A stretch of 64,000 nucleotides of DNA from Oxalobacteraceae bacterium (lineage in GTDB: Bacteria > Pseudomonadota > Gammaproteobacteria > Burkholderiales > Burkholderiaceae_D): the NCBI GenBank assembly GCA_013284265.1, contig JABTBR010000016.1, positions 58,174 to 122,173 of the forward strand, in the 5' to 3' direction. This document shows positions 43,911 through 54,150 of this stretch, piece by piece. The position numbers and the translations under genes are program-made. The notes under the pieces were generated by a model. That model worked only from the letters and a program-made list of their open reading frames with translations. It was not told the DNA's origin and searched no databases. Every line of letters begins with the position of its first letter. Position 1 is the stretch's first letter.

Positions 43911-43957
43911 GGTATCGTGCTATTCTTTCCAGATATAGAAACATCTGTGCCGATACC
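43911..43957. promoter_or_regulatory. Inverted repeat and extended -10 before hipBA module 2
   Basis: GGTATCG (43911-43917) and CGATACC (43951-43957) form a 7-base inverted repeat that brackets an extended -10, TGC followed by TATTCT (43918-43926). Binding of a HipB-like repressor here could shut off the module 2 promoter. Confidence 0.4.
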
Positions 43958-43991
43958 CGCCAAGGCGGCAATAATTCCATATAGAGAAACT

Positions 43992-44297
43992 ATGGTACGC
44001 AAACTTGCCACGCCCGGCCCGACGCCATCGTCCAGGATGCAAAGTCTGTCGGACCTGGGCGCCATGGTACGGCATCGCAGGCTTGAACTTTCCCTTCGGA
44101 TCGATGACGCCGCAGATGCTTGCGGCGTTGCGGCCAACGTTTTCTCTCGGCTGGAGAACGGCGGGTCAATCGGCGCCGACCGCCTTCTTCTCATTTTGGC
44201 TGGCCTGGGGCTGACGATGGTCGTGGCCACCAAGGATCAGGCATTAAGCCTGTTGGCCTTTCAGTCGGAGCAAAACCCTTCGGGTCGCTCCGCATGA
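43992..44297 (+). CDS. HipB-like HTH antitoxin (module 2)
   Basis: 101-residue Xre-type HTH protein (HTH about 22-75: LGAMVRHRRLELSLRIDDAADACG, VAANVFSRLENG). The start is uncertain: ATG at 43992 is used; in-frame starts at 43917 and 44037 also exist. Its stop overlaps the hipA-like start by 4 bases (ATGA), so the two are translationally coupled. It differs from module 1 HipB outside the HTH. Confidence 0.8.
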   Translation: MVRKLATPGPTPSSRMQSLSDLGAMVRHRRLELSLRIDDAADACGVAANVFSRLENGGSIGADRLLLILAGLGLTMVVATKDQALSLLAFQSEQNPSGRSA

Positions 44298-45682
44298 AAC
44301 ATGTCCTGCACGTCTACGCTGCAGACGCTGCCGTTGGCCAGCTCTCTTTCGATGCGCAAAACAATACCTACGAATTCACTTACGCCACCACCTGGTTGAG
44401 CAACACGGCAGCCTATTATTTAGCGCCAGCCATTCCGCTTGGCCAGCCGCCCCACAGCCCCGGTTCTGTTCAGCGGTTTCTGGAAAATTTGCTTCCAGAA
44501 GGACGGGCATTGGATATCGCGGCTGGCATGAACCACCTCTCGAAAAACAATATCTTCGGTCTGGTCCGGCTTTTGGGAAAAGAGCCAATGGGTGCCTTCA
44601 CCTACTCGGCCATGGACGCGACCGTAAACGACGCCGCCGTCCTGCTCGCCAAAGAAACCCGGGAGCCAATCAGGCGAGCGGTCACTGACGAGGAGCTGAG
44701 CAGCCGCATCCGGGATCGAGAAACGGTTCCGTTCCAGGTGTGGGACGGGAAAGTGCGTCTTTCGCTGGCCGGCTATCAGGACAAGTTGCAGGTCATGGTG
44801 GAGCGCGACCACATTTCCCTGGTCGACGGCGCACTCAGTTCGACACATCTGCTCAAGCCAGATAGCCGTAGCGCCAACACGCCGCACTTGGTCGCCAATG
44901 AACATTTTTGCATGAGCCTGGCTGATCGCCTCGATCGATTGTTAACACTCAAGCTGCCTGCCGCACCCGTGGAACTGCGGCGTATCCCTGAACCCATTTT
45001 GCTGATCGATCGGTTCGACCGTTCAGTGCAGTGGAGCCCAGACGATCCCACCCGTGCCGCGAGTGTTCGCCGCCTGCATGTTATCGATGCCTGTCAGGCC
45101 CTGGATTTTCCGTCCACGTTCAAGTATGAGCGCAACATCGGCTGGGGCGAGGAAGTAAAGCACATCCGCGAAGGCGTCAGCTTCGCGCGGCTATTCACGC
45201 TGCTCGACAAAATGACGACTCCCGCCGCGGCGCGGGGATATTTAGTGCGCTGGGCGGTTTTGCAGCTACTGCTTGGCAATAGCGATGCACACGGGAAGAA
45301 CATTTCCTTCTTCGTCGGACCGGCCGGATTGACGCCGGCACCGATGTACGATCTGGTCTGCGTGAATGTATATGGCGACAGGCTTGAGTCGTCGATGGCA
45401 ATGGCCTACGGCGATGTATTTCAGATTGACGAGATCACGCCCTACGCGCTGGCCGACTTCGCACATAGAACCCACACATCGGCGCGCCAACTGGCGCGGG
45501 CCATCACGACCATGGCGAACGGCGTACTGCAATTGGCGCCGGAACTCGCGCGCACCGGACCGTATATCGGTGAGGAAGTGGAACTGGTGCGAAAAATTGC
45601 GGCCTTTATCTCCGCCCAGGCGCAAGGACTGCTCGCAATGGCTGCGGAAATTCCGAAGGTAGACAGAAAACTCTTCGGATAA
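44294..45682 (+). CDS. HipA-family toxin kinase (module 2)
   Basis: 462-residue HipA-domain protein. Motifs: LSLAGYQDK (157-163) with S156-S157 region matching the autophosphorylation loop but Tyr-Gln-Asp in place of Ala-Gln-Glu; LLIDRFDR (236-243); catalytic D331 in GNSDAHGKN; D353 in MYDLV. These changes place it in another HipA subfamily than module 1. The start at 44294 overlaps the upstream HTH gene; an extension to 44120 was rejected because it reads through that gene. Lower GC than neighbours suggests acquisition. Target unknown. Confidence 0.87.
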   Translation: MKHVLHVYAADAAVGQLSFDAQNNTYEFTYATTWLSNTAAYYLAPAIPLGQPPHSPGSVQRFLENLLPEGRALDIAAGMNHLSKNNIFGLVRLLGKEPMGAFTYSAMDATVNDAAVLLAKETREPIRRAVTDEELSSRIRDRETVPFQVWDGKVRLSLAGYQDKLQVMVERDHISLVDGALSSTHLLKPDSRSANTPHLVANEHFCMSLADRLDRLLTLKLPAAPVELRRIPEPILLIDRFDRSVQWSPDDPTRAASVRRLHVIDACQALDFPSTFKYERNIGWGEEVKHIREGVSFARLFTLLDKMTTPAAARGYLVRWAVLQLLLGNSDAHGKNISFFVGPAGLTPAPMYDLVCVNVYGDRLESSMAMAYGDVFQIDEITPYALADFAHRTHTSARQLARAITTMANGVLQLAPELARTGPYIGEEVELVRKIAAFISAQAQGLLAMAAEIPKVDRKLFG

Positions 45683-45932
45683 ACCCCACAACTATTGGCA
45701 AGCGATACCGTCGCGCTTCATATTAGCCATCATTTTTTCTTATACCCCCATCCCCAATCGCTATTTCCGTATACGTCAAGCAGACCGCATACTGCGCGAA
45801 CAAACGGGTTTTTTAAGCCTAAAATACCCGTAACGCCGCCCAATAAAAAGGCGGCCCATGGCCTGAACCTGGCACGCCTACCCGGCGCTCCCCAAGCTCA
45901 GGCGCGAATCTGAATACCCTTTGGAGACAGCC

Positions 45933-48900
45933 ATGCCCGATACCACGGCTCGCGGCCCCGTAGCGTCCAACGCAGACGCGGCTAGCGCAGCACAATCACG
46001 CCTGACCAGCATCAGCCTGGACGACAAATACACCGCCACCGAAGGCGACATTTTCCTGTCCGGCATCCAGGCGCTGGTGCGTCTGCCCATGATGCAGCGC
46101 GAGCGCGACCTGGCCGCGGGCCTGAATACGGCGGGCTTCATCTCCGGCTACCGCGGTTCCCCGCTGGGCGGCCTGGACGAAACCCTGTGGAAGGCCAAGC
46201 CCCATCTGGAAGCCCACCACGTGCAGTTCGTCCCCGGCGTCAACGAGGATCTGGCCGCCACCGCCGTCTGGGGTTCGCAGCAGGTCGACCTGATCGGCGA
46301 ATCCAAGTACGACGGCGTGTTCGCCATGTGGTACGGCAAGGGCCCGGGGGTGGACCGCTGCGGCGACGTCTTCAAGCATATGAACCACGCTGGCACCTCA
46401 AAGCATGGCGGCGTGCTGCTGGTGGCCGGCGACGACCACGGCGCCTACTCCTCCACGCTGCCGCACCAGTCCGACCACCTGTTCTCGGCCTCGATGATCC
46501 CGCTGCTGTATCCCTGCAATGTGCAGGAATACCTGGACCTGGGCGTACACGGCTGGGCCATGTCGCGCTTTTCCGGCTGTACCGTCGCCTTCAAGGCGCT
46601 GGCCGACACGGTCGAATCCTCGGCCTCGGTGGACGCCAATCCCTTCCGCGTGGAAGTGAAGATTCCGCAGGACTTCCACATGCCGGAAGGCGGCCTGAAT
46701 GCCCGCCTGTCCAGCATCCCGCTGGGCCAGCAGGCGCGCAATCAGGAAGCGCTGATGCAGGACTATAAGATCTACGCGGCGCTGGCCTATGCACGCGAGA
46801 ACAAGCTCAATCACACCACCATCACCAGCCCCGACGCCAAGCTGGGCATCATCGCCTCCGGCAAGTCCTATCTGGACGTGCTCGAAGCGCTGGAAGAACT
46901 GGGCATCGACGAAACTATGGCCGCCAAGGTCGGCCTGCGCCTGTTCAAGGTCGCCATGCCCTGGCCGCTGGAACCGGACAGCGTGCGCGAATTCGCCCAG
47001 GGCCTGGACGAGATCCTGGTGGTCGAGGAAAAACGCCAGATCGTCGAATACCAGCTCAAGGAGCAGCTCTACAACTGGCGCGACGATGTGCGTCCGCGCG
47101 TGATCGGCAAGTTCGACGAAAAAGGCGAATGGGTGGCCCCGCGCGGCGAATGGCTGCTCACCTCCAAGGCCGACTTCTCGGTCTCCCAGGTGGCGCGCGT
47201 GATCGCCAGCCGCGTCAAGCGCCTGATCTCCGACCCCGTCACCTGCGACCACATCAAGGCGCGCCTGAGCTTCCTCGACGCCAAGGACGCGGTCCTGAAG
47301 AAGGCCATCAACACGCCCTTCCGTCCGGCCTTCTACTGCTCCGGCTGCCCGCACAACACCTCCACCAAGGTCCCGGAAGGCAGCCTGGCGCTGGCCGGCA
47401 TCGGCTGCCACGTGATGGCCACCTCGATCTACCCCGAGTTCAACAAGCTCACCACCCACATGGGCGGCGAAGGCGCGCCATGGATAGGCCAGGCGGCCTT
47501 CTCCAAGATTCCGCACGTATTCCAGAATCTGGGCGACGGCACCTACTTCCACTCGGGCTACCTGGCGATCCGCGCGGCGGTCGCCGCCAAGGTCAATATG
47601 ACCTACAAGATTCTGTACAACGACGCCGTCGCGATGACCGGCGGCCAGCCGGTCGACGGCATCACCTCGGTGCCGATGATCGCCCAGCAGATGGCGGCCG
47701 AAGGCGTGAAACGCATCGCCCTCGTCACCGAAGACCTGAGCCGCTATACCGACCGCGGCGCCCTGCCGTCCATCGTCAGCCTGCACGACCGCAAGGATAT
47801 CGACGCGGTCCAGCGCGAGCTGCGCGAAGTGGCAGGCGTGTCGGTGCTGATCTACGACCAGACCTGCGCGGCCGAGAAGCGCCGCCGCCGCAAGAAAGGC
47901 GAATACCCCGACCCGGCCAAGCGCATGGTCATCAACGAAGCCGTCTGCGAAGGCTGCGGCGACTGCGGCGTGCAATCGAACTGCACTTCCATCCTGCCCA
48001 AGGAAACGGAATTCGGCCGCAAGCGCACCATCGACCAGTCTTCCTGCAACAAGGACTACTCCTGCGTGAAGGGCTTCTGCCCGAGCTTCGTCACGGTCGA
48101 AGGCGGCACGCTCAAGAAGAGCCGCACCGGCGTCACCAAGGATAATGCCGACGACGGCTTCGGCGCCCTGCCCGAACCGGTGCTGCCGGACTGCGAGCAG
48201 CCCTACAACATCCTGATCAACGGCATCGGCGGTACCGGCGTGATCACCGTCGGCGCGCTGATGGGCATGGCCGCCCACCTGGAAGGCAAGGGCGCGTCGG
48301 TGCTGGACATGACCGGCATGTCGCAGAAAAACGGTTCCGTCACCTCGCACGTCAAGGTCGCCCGCACCCCGGCGCATTTGCGCGCCCAGCGCATCGCCAC
48401 CGGCGAGGCCGACCTGATCCTGGGCTGCGACATGCTCACCGCCGGCGCCGCCGATGCGGTATCGAAAATGCGTCCGGGCCGCACCATGGCCGTCATCAAT
48501 CTGCACGAGCAGCCGCCCGGCACCTTCGCCCAGAACGCCGACTGGCAGTATCCGGTGGCCGAAGTGCGCGCCCTGATCAGCGAATCGGTGGGCGCCGACG
48601 CCAACCCGGACAAGGCCGACTTCATCGACGCCACCCGCCTGGCCACCGCCCTGATGGGCGACTCGATCGCCGCCAACCTGTTCATGCTGGGCTACGCCTG
48701 GCAAAAAGGCCGCATCCCGCTGACCGAAGCGGCGCTGCTGCGCGCGATCGAACTCAATGGCGTAGGCATCGCCTCCAACAAGAAGAGCTTCCTGTGGGGC
48801 CGCCGCGCCGCCGTCGACCTGAAGCGGGTCGAGCGCATCGCCACCCCGGCCCAGGCCATCGTGGTGCAGATGCCGCAAAGCCTGGAGAACGTCATCAAGA

Positions 48901-49520
48901 AGCGCGTCGAGTTCCTGACCGCCTACCAGAACGCCGCCTACGCCGCACCTTACGAAACCCTGGTCGAGCAGGTACGCGCCAGGGAAACGGCTCTGGGTTT
49001 GGGCAACAAGTTGTCGACCGCCGTGGCCAAGTACTACTTCAAGCTGATGGCCTACAAGGACGAATACGAAGTGGCGCGCCTGTACACCGACGGCCGCTTT
49101 GTCGAGCAGTTGCAGCAGCAGTTCGAAGGCAGCTTCTCGCTCAAGTTCAACCTGGCCCCGCCGCTGTTCGCCAAGAAGGACGCCAAAGGCCATCTGGTCA
49201 AGGCCGAATTCGGCTCGTGGATGTGGAGCGCCTTCAAGCTGCTGGCCAAGGCCAAGGGCCTGCGCGGCGGCGCATTCGACATCTTTGGCTATAGCGCAGA
49301 ACGCAAGATGGAACGTGCGCTGATCATTGAGTATCGCGACATGGTTGCTGGCCTGCTCAATGGCCTGAATGCCGACAACCACGCCGTGGCAGTGGAACTG
49401 GCCGGCCTGCCGGAAAAAATCCGCGGCTTCGGCCACGTGAAGGAAAAAGCGGTTGAAAGCTTCCGCGCCGAAAAAGCGCGTTTATTAGGTAAAGCCGGCG
49501 GCCACCAGCACGCTGCTTAA
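45933..49520 (+). CDS. Fused indolepyruvate/2-oxoacid ferredoxin oxidoreductase
   Basis: 1195-residue fusion of the thiamine-diphosphate and gamma subunits of a 2-oxoacid:ferredoxin oxidoreductase, oxidising 2-oxoacids (aryl or branched-chain) to acyl-CoA. Order: pyrimidine-binding and TPP domains (to about 640), a ferredoxin-like region with cysteines in CEGCGDCGVQSNC and SSCNKDYSCVKGFC (about 670-710), a gamma domain (NGIGGTGVITVGALMG, about 755) and a C-terminal extension. ATG at 45933 has GGAG six bases upstream; the TTG at 45921 is less likely. icmF lies downstream. The natural substrate is inferred, not shown. Confidence 0.88.
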   Translation: MPDTTARGPVASNADAASAAQSRLTSISLDDKYTATEGDIFLSGIQALVRLPMMQRERDLAAGLNTAGFISGYRGSPLGGLDETLWKAKPHLEAHHVQFVPGVNEDLAATAVWGSQQVDLIGESKYDGVFAMWYGKGPGVDRCGDVFKHMNHAGTSKHGGVLLVAGDDHGAYSSTLPHQSDHLFSASMIPLLYPCNVQEYLDLGVHGWAMSRFSGCTVAFKALADTVESSASVDANPFRVEVKIPQDFHMPEGGLNARLSSIPLGQQARNQEALMQDYKIYAALAYARENKLNHTTITSPDAKLGIIASGKSYLDVLEALEELGIDETMAAKVGLRLFKVAMPWPLEPDSVREFAQGLDEILVVEEKRQIVEYQLKEQLYNWRDDVRPRVIGKFDEKGEWVAPRGEWLLTSKADFSVSQVARVIASRVKRLISDPVTCDHIKARLSFLDAKDAVLKKAINTPFRPAFYCSGCPHNTSTKVPEGSLALAGIGCHVMATSIYPEFNKLTTHMGGEGAPWIGQAAFSKIPHVFQNLGDGTYFHSGYLAIRAAVAAKVNMTYKILYNDAVAMTGGQPVDGITSVPMIAQQMAAEGVKRIALVTEDLSRYTDRGALPSIVSLHDRKDIDAVQRELREVAGVSVLIYDQTCAAEKRRRRKKGEYPDPAKRMVINEAVCEGCGDCGVQSNCTSILPKETEFGRKRTIDQSSCNKDYSCVKGFCPSFVTVEGGTLKKSRTGVTKDNADDGFGALPEPVLPDCEQPYNILINGIGGTGVITVGALMGMAAHLEGKGASVLDMTGMSQKNGSVTSHVKVARTPAHLRAQRIATGEADLILGCDMLTAGAADAVSKMRPGRTMAVINLHEQPPGTFAQNADWQYPVAEVRALISESVGADANPDKADFIDATRLATALMGDSIAANLFMLGYAWQKGRIPLTEAALLRAIELNGVGIASNKKSFLWGRRAAVDLKRVERIATPAQAIVVQMPQSLENVIKKRVEFLTAYQNAAYAAPYETLVEQVRARETALGLGNKLSTAVAKYYFKLMAYKDEYEVARLYTDGRFVEQLQQQFEGSFSLKFNLAPPLFAKKDAKGHLVKAEFGSWMWSAFKLLAKAKGLRGGAFDIFGYSAERKMERALIIEYRDMVAGLLNGLNADNHAVAVELAGLPEKIRGFGHVKEKAVESFRAEKARLLGKAGGHQHAA

Positions 49521-49551
49521 AAAGGCCAAGGTGCCGGTGACGCCAGCAAAG

Positions 49552-49614
49552 AACCCACGGCTGAGATCTGGGGTCTGACCCGGCGGGTCAGACCCCGGCT
49601 CTTTGCTGTGGGTT
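49552..49614. repeat. Nested palindromic repeat, copy 3
   Basis: Same family as 4883: outer AACCCACGGC / GCTGTGGGTT (one change), inner core GGGGTCTGACCC / GGGTCAGACCCC unchanged. It lies 31 bases after the oxidoreductase stop and before icmF. Confidence 0.9.
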
Positions 49615-49688
49615 TAAGCGAGAGCCGCCGGCCCCTTGGCTCAGCAAATAACCAAGGGCTGCCTCCTGCCCGATAGAAGCAATTATCT

Positions 49689-49708
49689 TGACGTTTACGT
49701 TAACGTCA
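49689..49708. promoter_or_regulatory. Palindromic operator candidate upstream of icmF
   Basis: 20-base palindrome TGACGTTTAC / GTTAACGTCA with one mismatched pair, about 50 bases before the icmF start. It resembles the ACGTTTACGT-type sites described for the MerR-family regulator LiuR of branched-chain acid degradation (recall). No regulator gene of that family is in the window. Confidence 0.5.
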
Positions 49709-49756
49709 TATAACGTACAGCACGCGCTGTTCGCTGTATAAAAGACAAGGGACACC

Positions 49757-52700
49757 ATGAACGACCTCTCCGCTCCAAAACTCGCCGCTGTGCCGGATCA
49801 GCCACGCCTGGCCAACAAGGTCCGCTTTGTCACGGCCGCCTCGCTGTTCGACGGCCACGACGCCTCGATCAACATCATGCGCCGCATCCTGCAGTCGAAC
49901 GGCGTCGAAGTGGTCCACCTGGGCCACAACCGCTCGGTCGACGAGGTGGTGACCGCCGCCCTGGCCGAAGACGTGCAAGGCATCGCCATCTCCAGCTACC
50001 AGGGTGGCCACGTCGAATACTTCAAATACATGATCGACCTGCTGCGCCAGCGCGGCGGCGCCCATATCAAGGTATTCGGCGGCGGCGGCGGCGTGATCGT
50101 TCCGGACGAAATCGCGGACCTGCACTCCTACGGCGTGACCCGCATCTTCAGCCCGGAAGACGGCCAGCGTATGGGCCTGGTCGGCATGATCCAGTGGATG
50201 GTGCAGCAATGCGACATCGACCTGTCCCAGTATTCCCCAACCTCGCTGGCGCCGCTGCGCGAAGGCAGCGATATCGCCGCCCGCCACCGGCCGCTGGCCC
50301 AGCTGATCACCGCGCTGGAAAACGACAAGGCCGCGCCCGCGCTGCGCGCCGAACTGCTGGAGCAGGCCGCCAAGCTGGCCGTGCCCACGCTGGGCATCAC
50401 CGGCACCGGCGGCGCCGGCAAATCTTCGCTGACCGATGAACTGATACGCCGCATCCGCCTCGACCAGGGCGACGCGCTGAACATCGCCATCATCTCGATC
50501 GACCCGTCGCGCCGCAAATCCGGCGGCGCCCTGCTGGGCGACCGCATCCGCATGAACGCGATCAATCCCTGGGCCAGCAATGGCCAGTTGCAGTCACGCG
50601 TGTTCATGCGTTCGCTGGCCACCCGCGAAGCCGGTTCCGAAATCTCCCAGGCCCTGCCCGACGTGATCGCCGCCTGCAAGGTAGCCGGCTTCGACCTGGT
50701 GATCGTGGAAACCTCGGGTATCGGCCAGGGCGACGCCGCCATCGTGCCGCACGTGGACGTGTCCATGTATGTGATGACGCCGGAATTCGGCGCCGCCTCG
50801 CAGCTGGAAAAAATCGACATGCTCGATTTCGCCGACGTCATCGCCATCAACAAATTCGACCGCAAGGGTTCGCTCGACGCCCTGCGCGACGTGGCCAAGC
50901 AATACCAGCGCAACCGCGAACTGTGGAGCCAGCGCCCGGACGAGATGCCGGTCTACGGCACCCAGGCATCGCGCTTCAACGACGACGGCGTCACTTCGCT
51001 GTACCAGGGCCTGCTGCCGAAGCTGGCGCAATTCGGCCTGCCGGTGCAGGAAGGCCGCCTGCCGAAAGTCGACGCGCGCCACTCCAGCGCCAAGCATGTG
51101 ATCGTGCCGCCGGCCCGTTCCCGCTACCTGGCCGAAATCGCCGACACCGTGCGCGGCTACCACAAATTCACCCGCCGTCAGGTCACGCTGGCACGCGAGC
51201 GCCAGCAGCTGAGCGAGAGCAAGCGCATGCTGGCACTGGCCGGCAAGAGCGCCGATATCGACGGCCTGATTTCCGAACGCGACAATGCCATGGACGGCGG
51301 CGCCAAGCAGTTGCTGGCCCAATGGCCGGACATGCAGGCCGCCTACGCGGGCGACGACTACGTGGTCAAGATCCGCGACAAGGAAATCCGCACCCGTCTG
51401 ATCCAGCACACCCTGTCCGGCACCAAGATCCGCAAGGTCGCCCTGCCGCGCTATGAAGACCACGGCGAAGTGCTGAAATTCCTGATGCTGGAAAACGTGC
51501 CCGGCTCCTTCCCCTTCACCGCCGGCGTGTTCGCCTTCAAGCGCGAAGGCGAAGACCCGACCCGCATGTTCGCCGGTGAAGGCGATGCCTTCCGCACCAA
51601 CCGCCGCTTCAAGCTGGTCTCCACCGGCATGGACGCCAAGCGCCTGTCGACCGCCTTCGATTCCGTCACCCTGTACGGCGCCGATCCGGCCCTGCGTCCC
51701 GACATCTACGGCAAGGTCGGCAACTCGGGCGTATCGATCGCCACGCTGGACGATATGAAGGTGCTGTACGACGGCTTCAATCTGTGCAGCCCGAGCACCT
51801 CGGTATCGATGACCATCAACGGTCCGGCCCCGACCATCCTGGCGATGTTCATGAACACCGCCATCGACCAGCAGATCGACAAATTCGTCACCGAGAACAG
51901 CCGTCAGCCTAGCGCCGACGAAGCGGCCAAGATCCGCGCCTGGGTGCTGCAGAATGTGCGCGGCACCGTGCAGGCCGACATCCTGAAGGAAGACCAGGGC
52001 CAGAACACCTGCATCTTCTCGACCGAATTCTCGCTGAAAGTCATGGGCGATATTCAGGAATACTTCGTCCACCACCAGGTGCGCAACTTCTATTCGGTGT
52101 CGATCTCGGGCTACCACATCGCCGAAGCGGGCGCGAACCCGATCTCGCAGCTGGCCTTCACGCTGTCGAACGGCTTCACCTTCGTGGAAGCCTATCTGGC
52201 GCGCGGCATGCACATCGACGATTTCGCGCCGAATCTGTCCTTCTTCTTCAGCAACGGCATGGACCCGGAATACACGGTGCTGGGCCGGGTGGCACGCCGC
52301 CTGTGGGCCGTGGCCATGCGCGACAAATACGGCGCCAACGACCGCAGCCAGAAGCTCAAGTACCACGTCCAGACCTCGGGCCGCTCGCTGCACGCGCAGG
52401 AAATCGACTTCAACGATATCCGCACCACCTTGCAGGCGCTGATCGCGATCTACGACAACTGCAACTCGCTGCACACCAACGCCTACGACGAAGCGATCAC
52501 CACGCCGACCGACGAATCGGTGCGCCGCGCGCTGGCGATCCAGCTGATCATCAACCGCGAATGGGGCCTGGCCAAGAACGAGAATCCGAACCAGGGTTCC
52601 TTCATCATGGAAGAGCTGACCGACCTGGTGGAAGAAGCGGTATTGCAGGAATTCGAGCGCATCGCCGAACGTGGCGGCGTGCTCGGAGCGATGGAAACCG

Positions 52701-53059
52701 GCTACCAGCGCGGCAAGATCCAGGAAGAGTCGATGCTGTACGAGCACCAGAAGCACGACGGCACCCTGCCCATCATCGGCGTCAACACCTTCCGCAATCC
52801 GAAGGCCAGCGACACGCCGCAGAAGATCGAACTGGCGCGTTCCACCGATGATGAGAAGCAGTCGCAGCTTTCGCGTCTGGACGAGTTCCACAGCCGCCAC
52901 GCAGCGGAGGCACCGCAAGTGCTGGCCGCCTTGCAACAGGCCGCGATCGACAATGCGAATGTGTTCGAGCGTTTGATGGATGCGGTGCGGGTCTGCTCGC
53001 TGGGGCAGATCACCACGGCGTTATTTGAAGTGGGTGGCCAGTACCGCCGCAATATGTAA
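49757..53059 (+). CDS. icmF: Fused isobutyryl-CoA mutase IcmF
   Basis: Adenosylcobalamin-dependent mutase interconverting isobutyryl-CoA and n-butyryl-CoA, fused to its G-protein chaperone. 1100 residues in the IcmF order: B12-binding domain (about 20-150, [28 protein letters not shown]), MeaI-type GTPase (about 205-420, P-loop GTGGAGKSS near residue 214) and the substrate-binding mutase barrel (about 540-1085). Some IcmF enzymes also convert pivalyl-CoA. The ribosome-binding site AAGGGACACC precedes ATG. A terminator follows. Confidence 0.95.
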   Translation: MNDLSAPKLAAVPDQPRLANKVRFVTAASLFDGHDASINIMRRILQSNGVEVVHLGHNRSVDEVVTAALAEDVQGIAISSYQGGHVEYFKYMIDLLRQRGGAHIKVFGGGGGVIVPDEIADLHSYGVTRIFSPEDGQRMGLVGMIQWMVQQCDIDLSQYSPTSLAPLREGSDIAARHRPLAQLITALENDKAAPALRAELLEQAAKLAVPTLGITGTGGAGKSSLTDELIRRIRLDQGDALNIAIISIDPSRRKSGGALLGDRIRMNAINPWASNGQLQSRVFMRSLATREAGSEISQALPDVIAACKVAGFDLVIVETSGIGQGDAAIVPHVDVSMYVMTPEFGAASQLEKIDMLDFADVIAINKFDRKGSLDALRDVAKQYQRNRELWSQRPDEMPVYGTQASRFNDDGVTSLYQGLLPKLAQFGLPVQEGRLPKVDARHSSAKHVIVPPARSRYLAEIADTVRGYHKFTRRQVTLARERQQLSESKRMLALAGKSADIDGLISERDNAMDGGAKQLLAQWPDMQAAYAGDDYVVKIRDKEIRTRLIQHTLSGTKIRKVALPRYEDHGEVLKFLMLENVPGSFPFTAGVFAFKREGEDPTRMFAGEGDAFRTNRRFKLVSTGMDAKRLSTAFDSVTLYGADPALRPDIYGKVGNSGVSIATLDDMKVLYDGFNLCSPSTSVSMTINGPAPTILAMFMNTAIDQQIDKFVTENSRQPSADEAAKIRAWVLQNVRGTVQADILKEDQGQNTCIFSTEFSLKVMGDIQEYFVHHQVRNFYSVSISGYHIAEAGANPISQLAFTLSNGFTFVEAYLARGMHIDDFAPNLSFFFSNGMDPEYTVLGRVARRLWAVAMRDKYGANDRSQKLKYHVQTSGRSLHAQEIDFNDIRTTLQALIAIYDNCNSLHTNAYDEAITTPTDESVRRALAIQLIINREWGLAKNENPNQGSFIMEELTDLVEEAVLQEFERIAERGGVLGAMETGYQRGKIQEESMLYEHQKHDGTLPIIGVNTFRNPKASDTPQKIELARSTDDEKQSQLSRLDEFHSRHAAEAPQVLAALQQAAIDNANVFERLMDAVRVCSLGQITTALFEVGGQYRRNM

Positions 53060-53064
53060 TCGAT

Positions 53065-53100
53065 AAAAAAGCCAGGCGGCGAATCAGCTTCGCGCCTGGC
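53065..53100 (-). terminator. Terminator between icmF and lacI-1
   Basis: Stem GCCAGGC(g)GCGAA / TTCGCGCCTGGC with one bulged G and a 5-base loop (53071-53100). Read on the minus strand it is followed by six T residues, so it ends the lacI-1 transcript; it may also help stop icmF. Confidence 0.75.
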
Positions 53101-53129
53101 CTTCTGAATCTATCGAATTTTACGCAATG

Positions 53130-54140
53130 CTAGTTAATGCAAGGCCCTACCGTCCCACCCGGCAGCAGTATCGGCTGCCACATTTCCTGCAATTCGTGGG
53201 CGGGTGTGCCGTTAACCAGCGACTGCAGCATCTCGACCATACGTGCCCCAGCCTTGCGCGGATGCGGCTGATCGATAGTAGTGACATTGGAACCGGCCAA
53301 ACTATCGGCCATGCTACCCCACACAATCACCGAAATCTCCTTGCCGATCTCGATCCCGGCATCGAGCAGCGCGCGCACCGCCCCCACGCCGGACAAATGG
53401 TTATCGACGATAACGGCGCTCGGACGGGGCGAACACGCCAGCAACTGCTGCATGGCCTGGTAACCGCTGCGCCGGTCCAGCGTATCGCCGATCAGATAGC
53501 GCGGATCGACGGCCAGTCCGGCCGCGCCCATCGCCATGACAAAACTCTCTTTGCGCTCACGCGCAAAATTCAGCTCCAGCGGCGCGCTCACCAGCGCCAC
53601 CCGCTGGTGCCCCTTCGACAGCAGGCACTCGATCGCCAGCGAAACGCCGGCCGCGTGGTCGTAATCGAACCAGGCGTAGGGGCCCTTCATCATGGTGCGG
53701 CCATGGGCCACGAAGGGGAAACCTTCCTTGATCAGGTAGGAAATGCGCTCGTCCTGTCCCAGCGTACGCCCCACCACCAGACCATCGACGCGGCGTCCGC
53801 GCACGATCTGCTGGTAGGACGGCTGCTCATTCTGCGGCGATACCGGCGCGATGATCAGGTTCATCTGCGACTTTTCCAGCCTCTCCGACATGCCCCCTAC
53901 GACGTCAAGAAACATCGGGTCGCCCAGATCGCTCGGAAGCAAAGGGTAGATAATCCCGAATACATTGGTACGGCCGACGGCGAGACTGCGCGCCATCGGA
54001 TTGGCTTGGTATCCGGCGGCTTTTGCTGCCGCCAATACCCGTTCGCGGGTCCGGAATGCGACTTCTGGATACCCGTTTAATGCCCGGCTGACCGTTGTTT
54101 TTGACATGCCGAGCAGATTGGCTAGACTCTTGAGATTCAT
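53130..54140 (-). CDS. LacI-family regulator (lacI-1 of the glucoside cluster)
   Basis: 336-residue LacI-type repressor: N-terminal HTH (1-50, LKSLANLLGMSKTTVSRALNG) and hinge, then a periplasmic-binding-type effector domain (about 60-330). It lies 10 bases after the MFS gene, which suggests co-transcription. Its recognition helix (SKTTVSRALNG) differs from that of lacI-2 (SKITVSRALRD), so the two may read different operators. Effector likely a sugar or sugar phosphate (inference). Confidence 0.87.
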   Translation of the reverse strand: MNLKSLANLLGMSKTTVSRALNGYPEVAFRTRERVLAAAKAAGYQANPMARSLAVGRTNVFGIIYPLLPSDLGDPMFLDVVGGMSERLEKSQMNLIIAPVSPQNEQPSYQQIVRGRRVDGLVVGRTLGQDERISYLIKEGFPFVAHGRTMMKGPYAWFDYDHAAGVSLAIECLLSKGHQRVALVSAPLELNFARERKESFVMAMGAAGLAVDPRYLIGDTLDRRSGYQAMQQLLACSPRPSAVIVDNHLSGVGAVRALLDAGIEIGKEISVIVWGSMADSLAGSNVTTIDQPHPRKAGARMVEMLQSLVNGTPAHELQEMWQPILLPGGTVGPCIN

Positions 54141-54150
54141 GGCATCTGGT

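Noticed and set aside
45695..45913. 72-codon frame upstream of the oxidoreductase
   Set aside because: Translation is unlike a protein (Pro/His/Ser mixture), no ribosome-binding site, and the region carries promoter-like AT-rich sequence.
46398..49436. 1012-codon open frame on the minus strand
   Set aside because: Lies entirely antisense to the oxidoreductase gene. Its His/Arg/Gln/Gly-rich translation is the usual shadow of a high-GC gene and has no domain.
50594..52936. 780-codon open frame on the minus strand
   Set aside because: Antisense to icmF; low-complexity composition, no recognisable motif.
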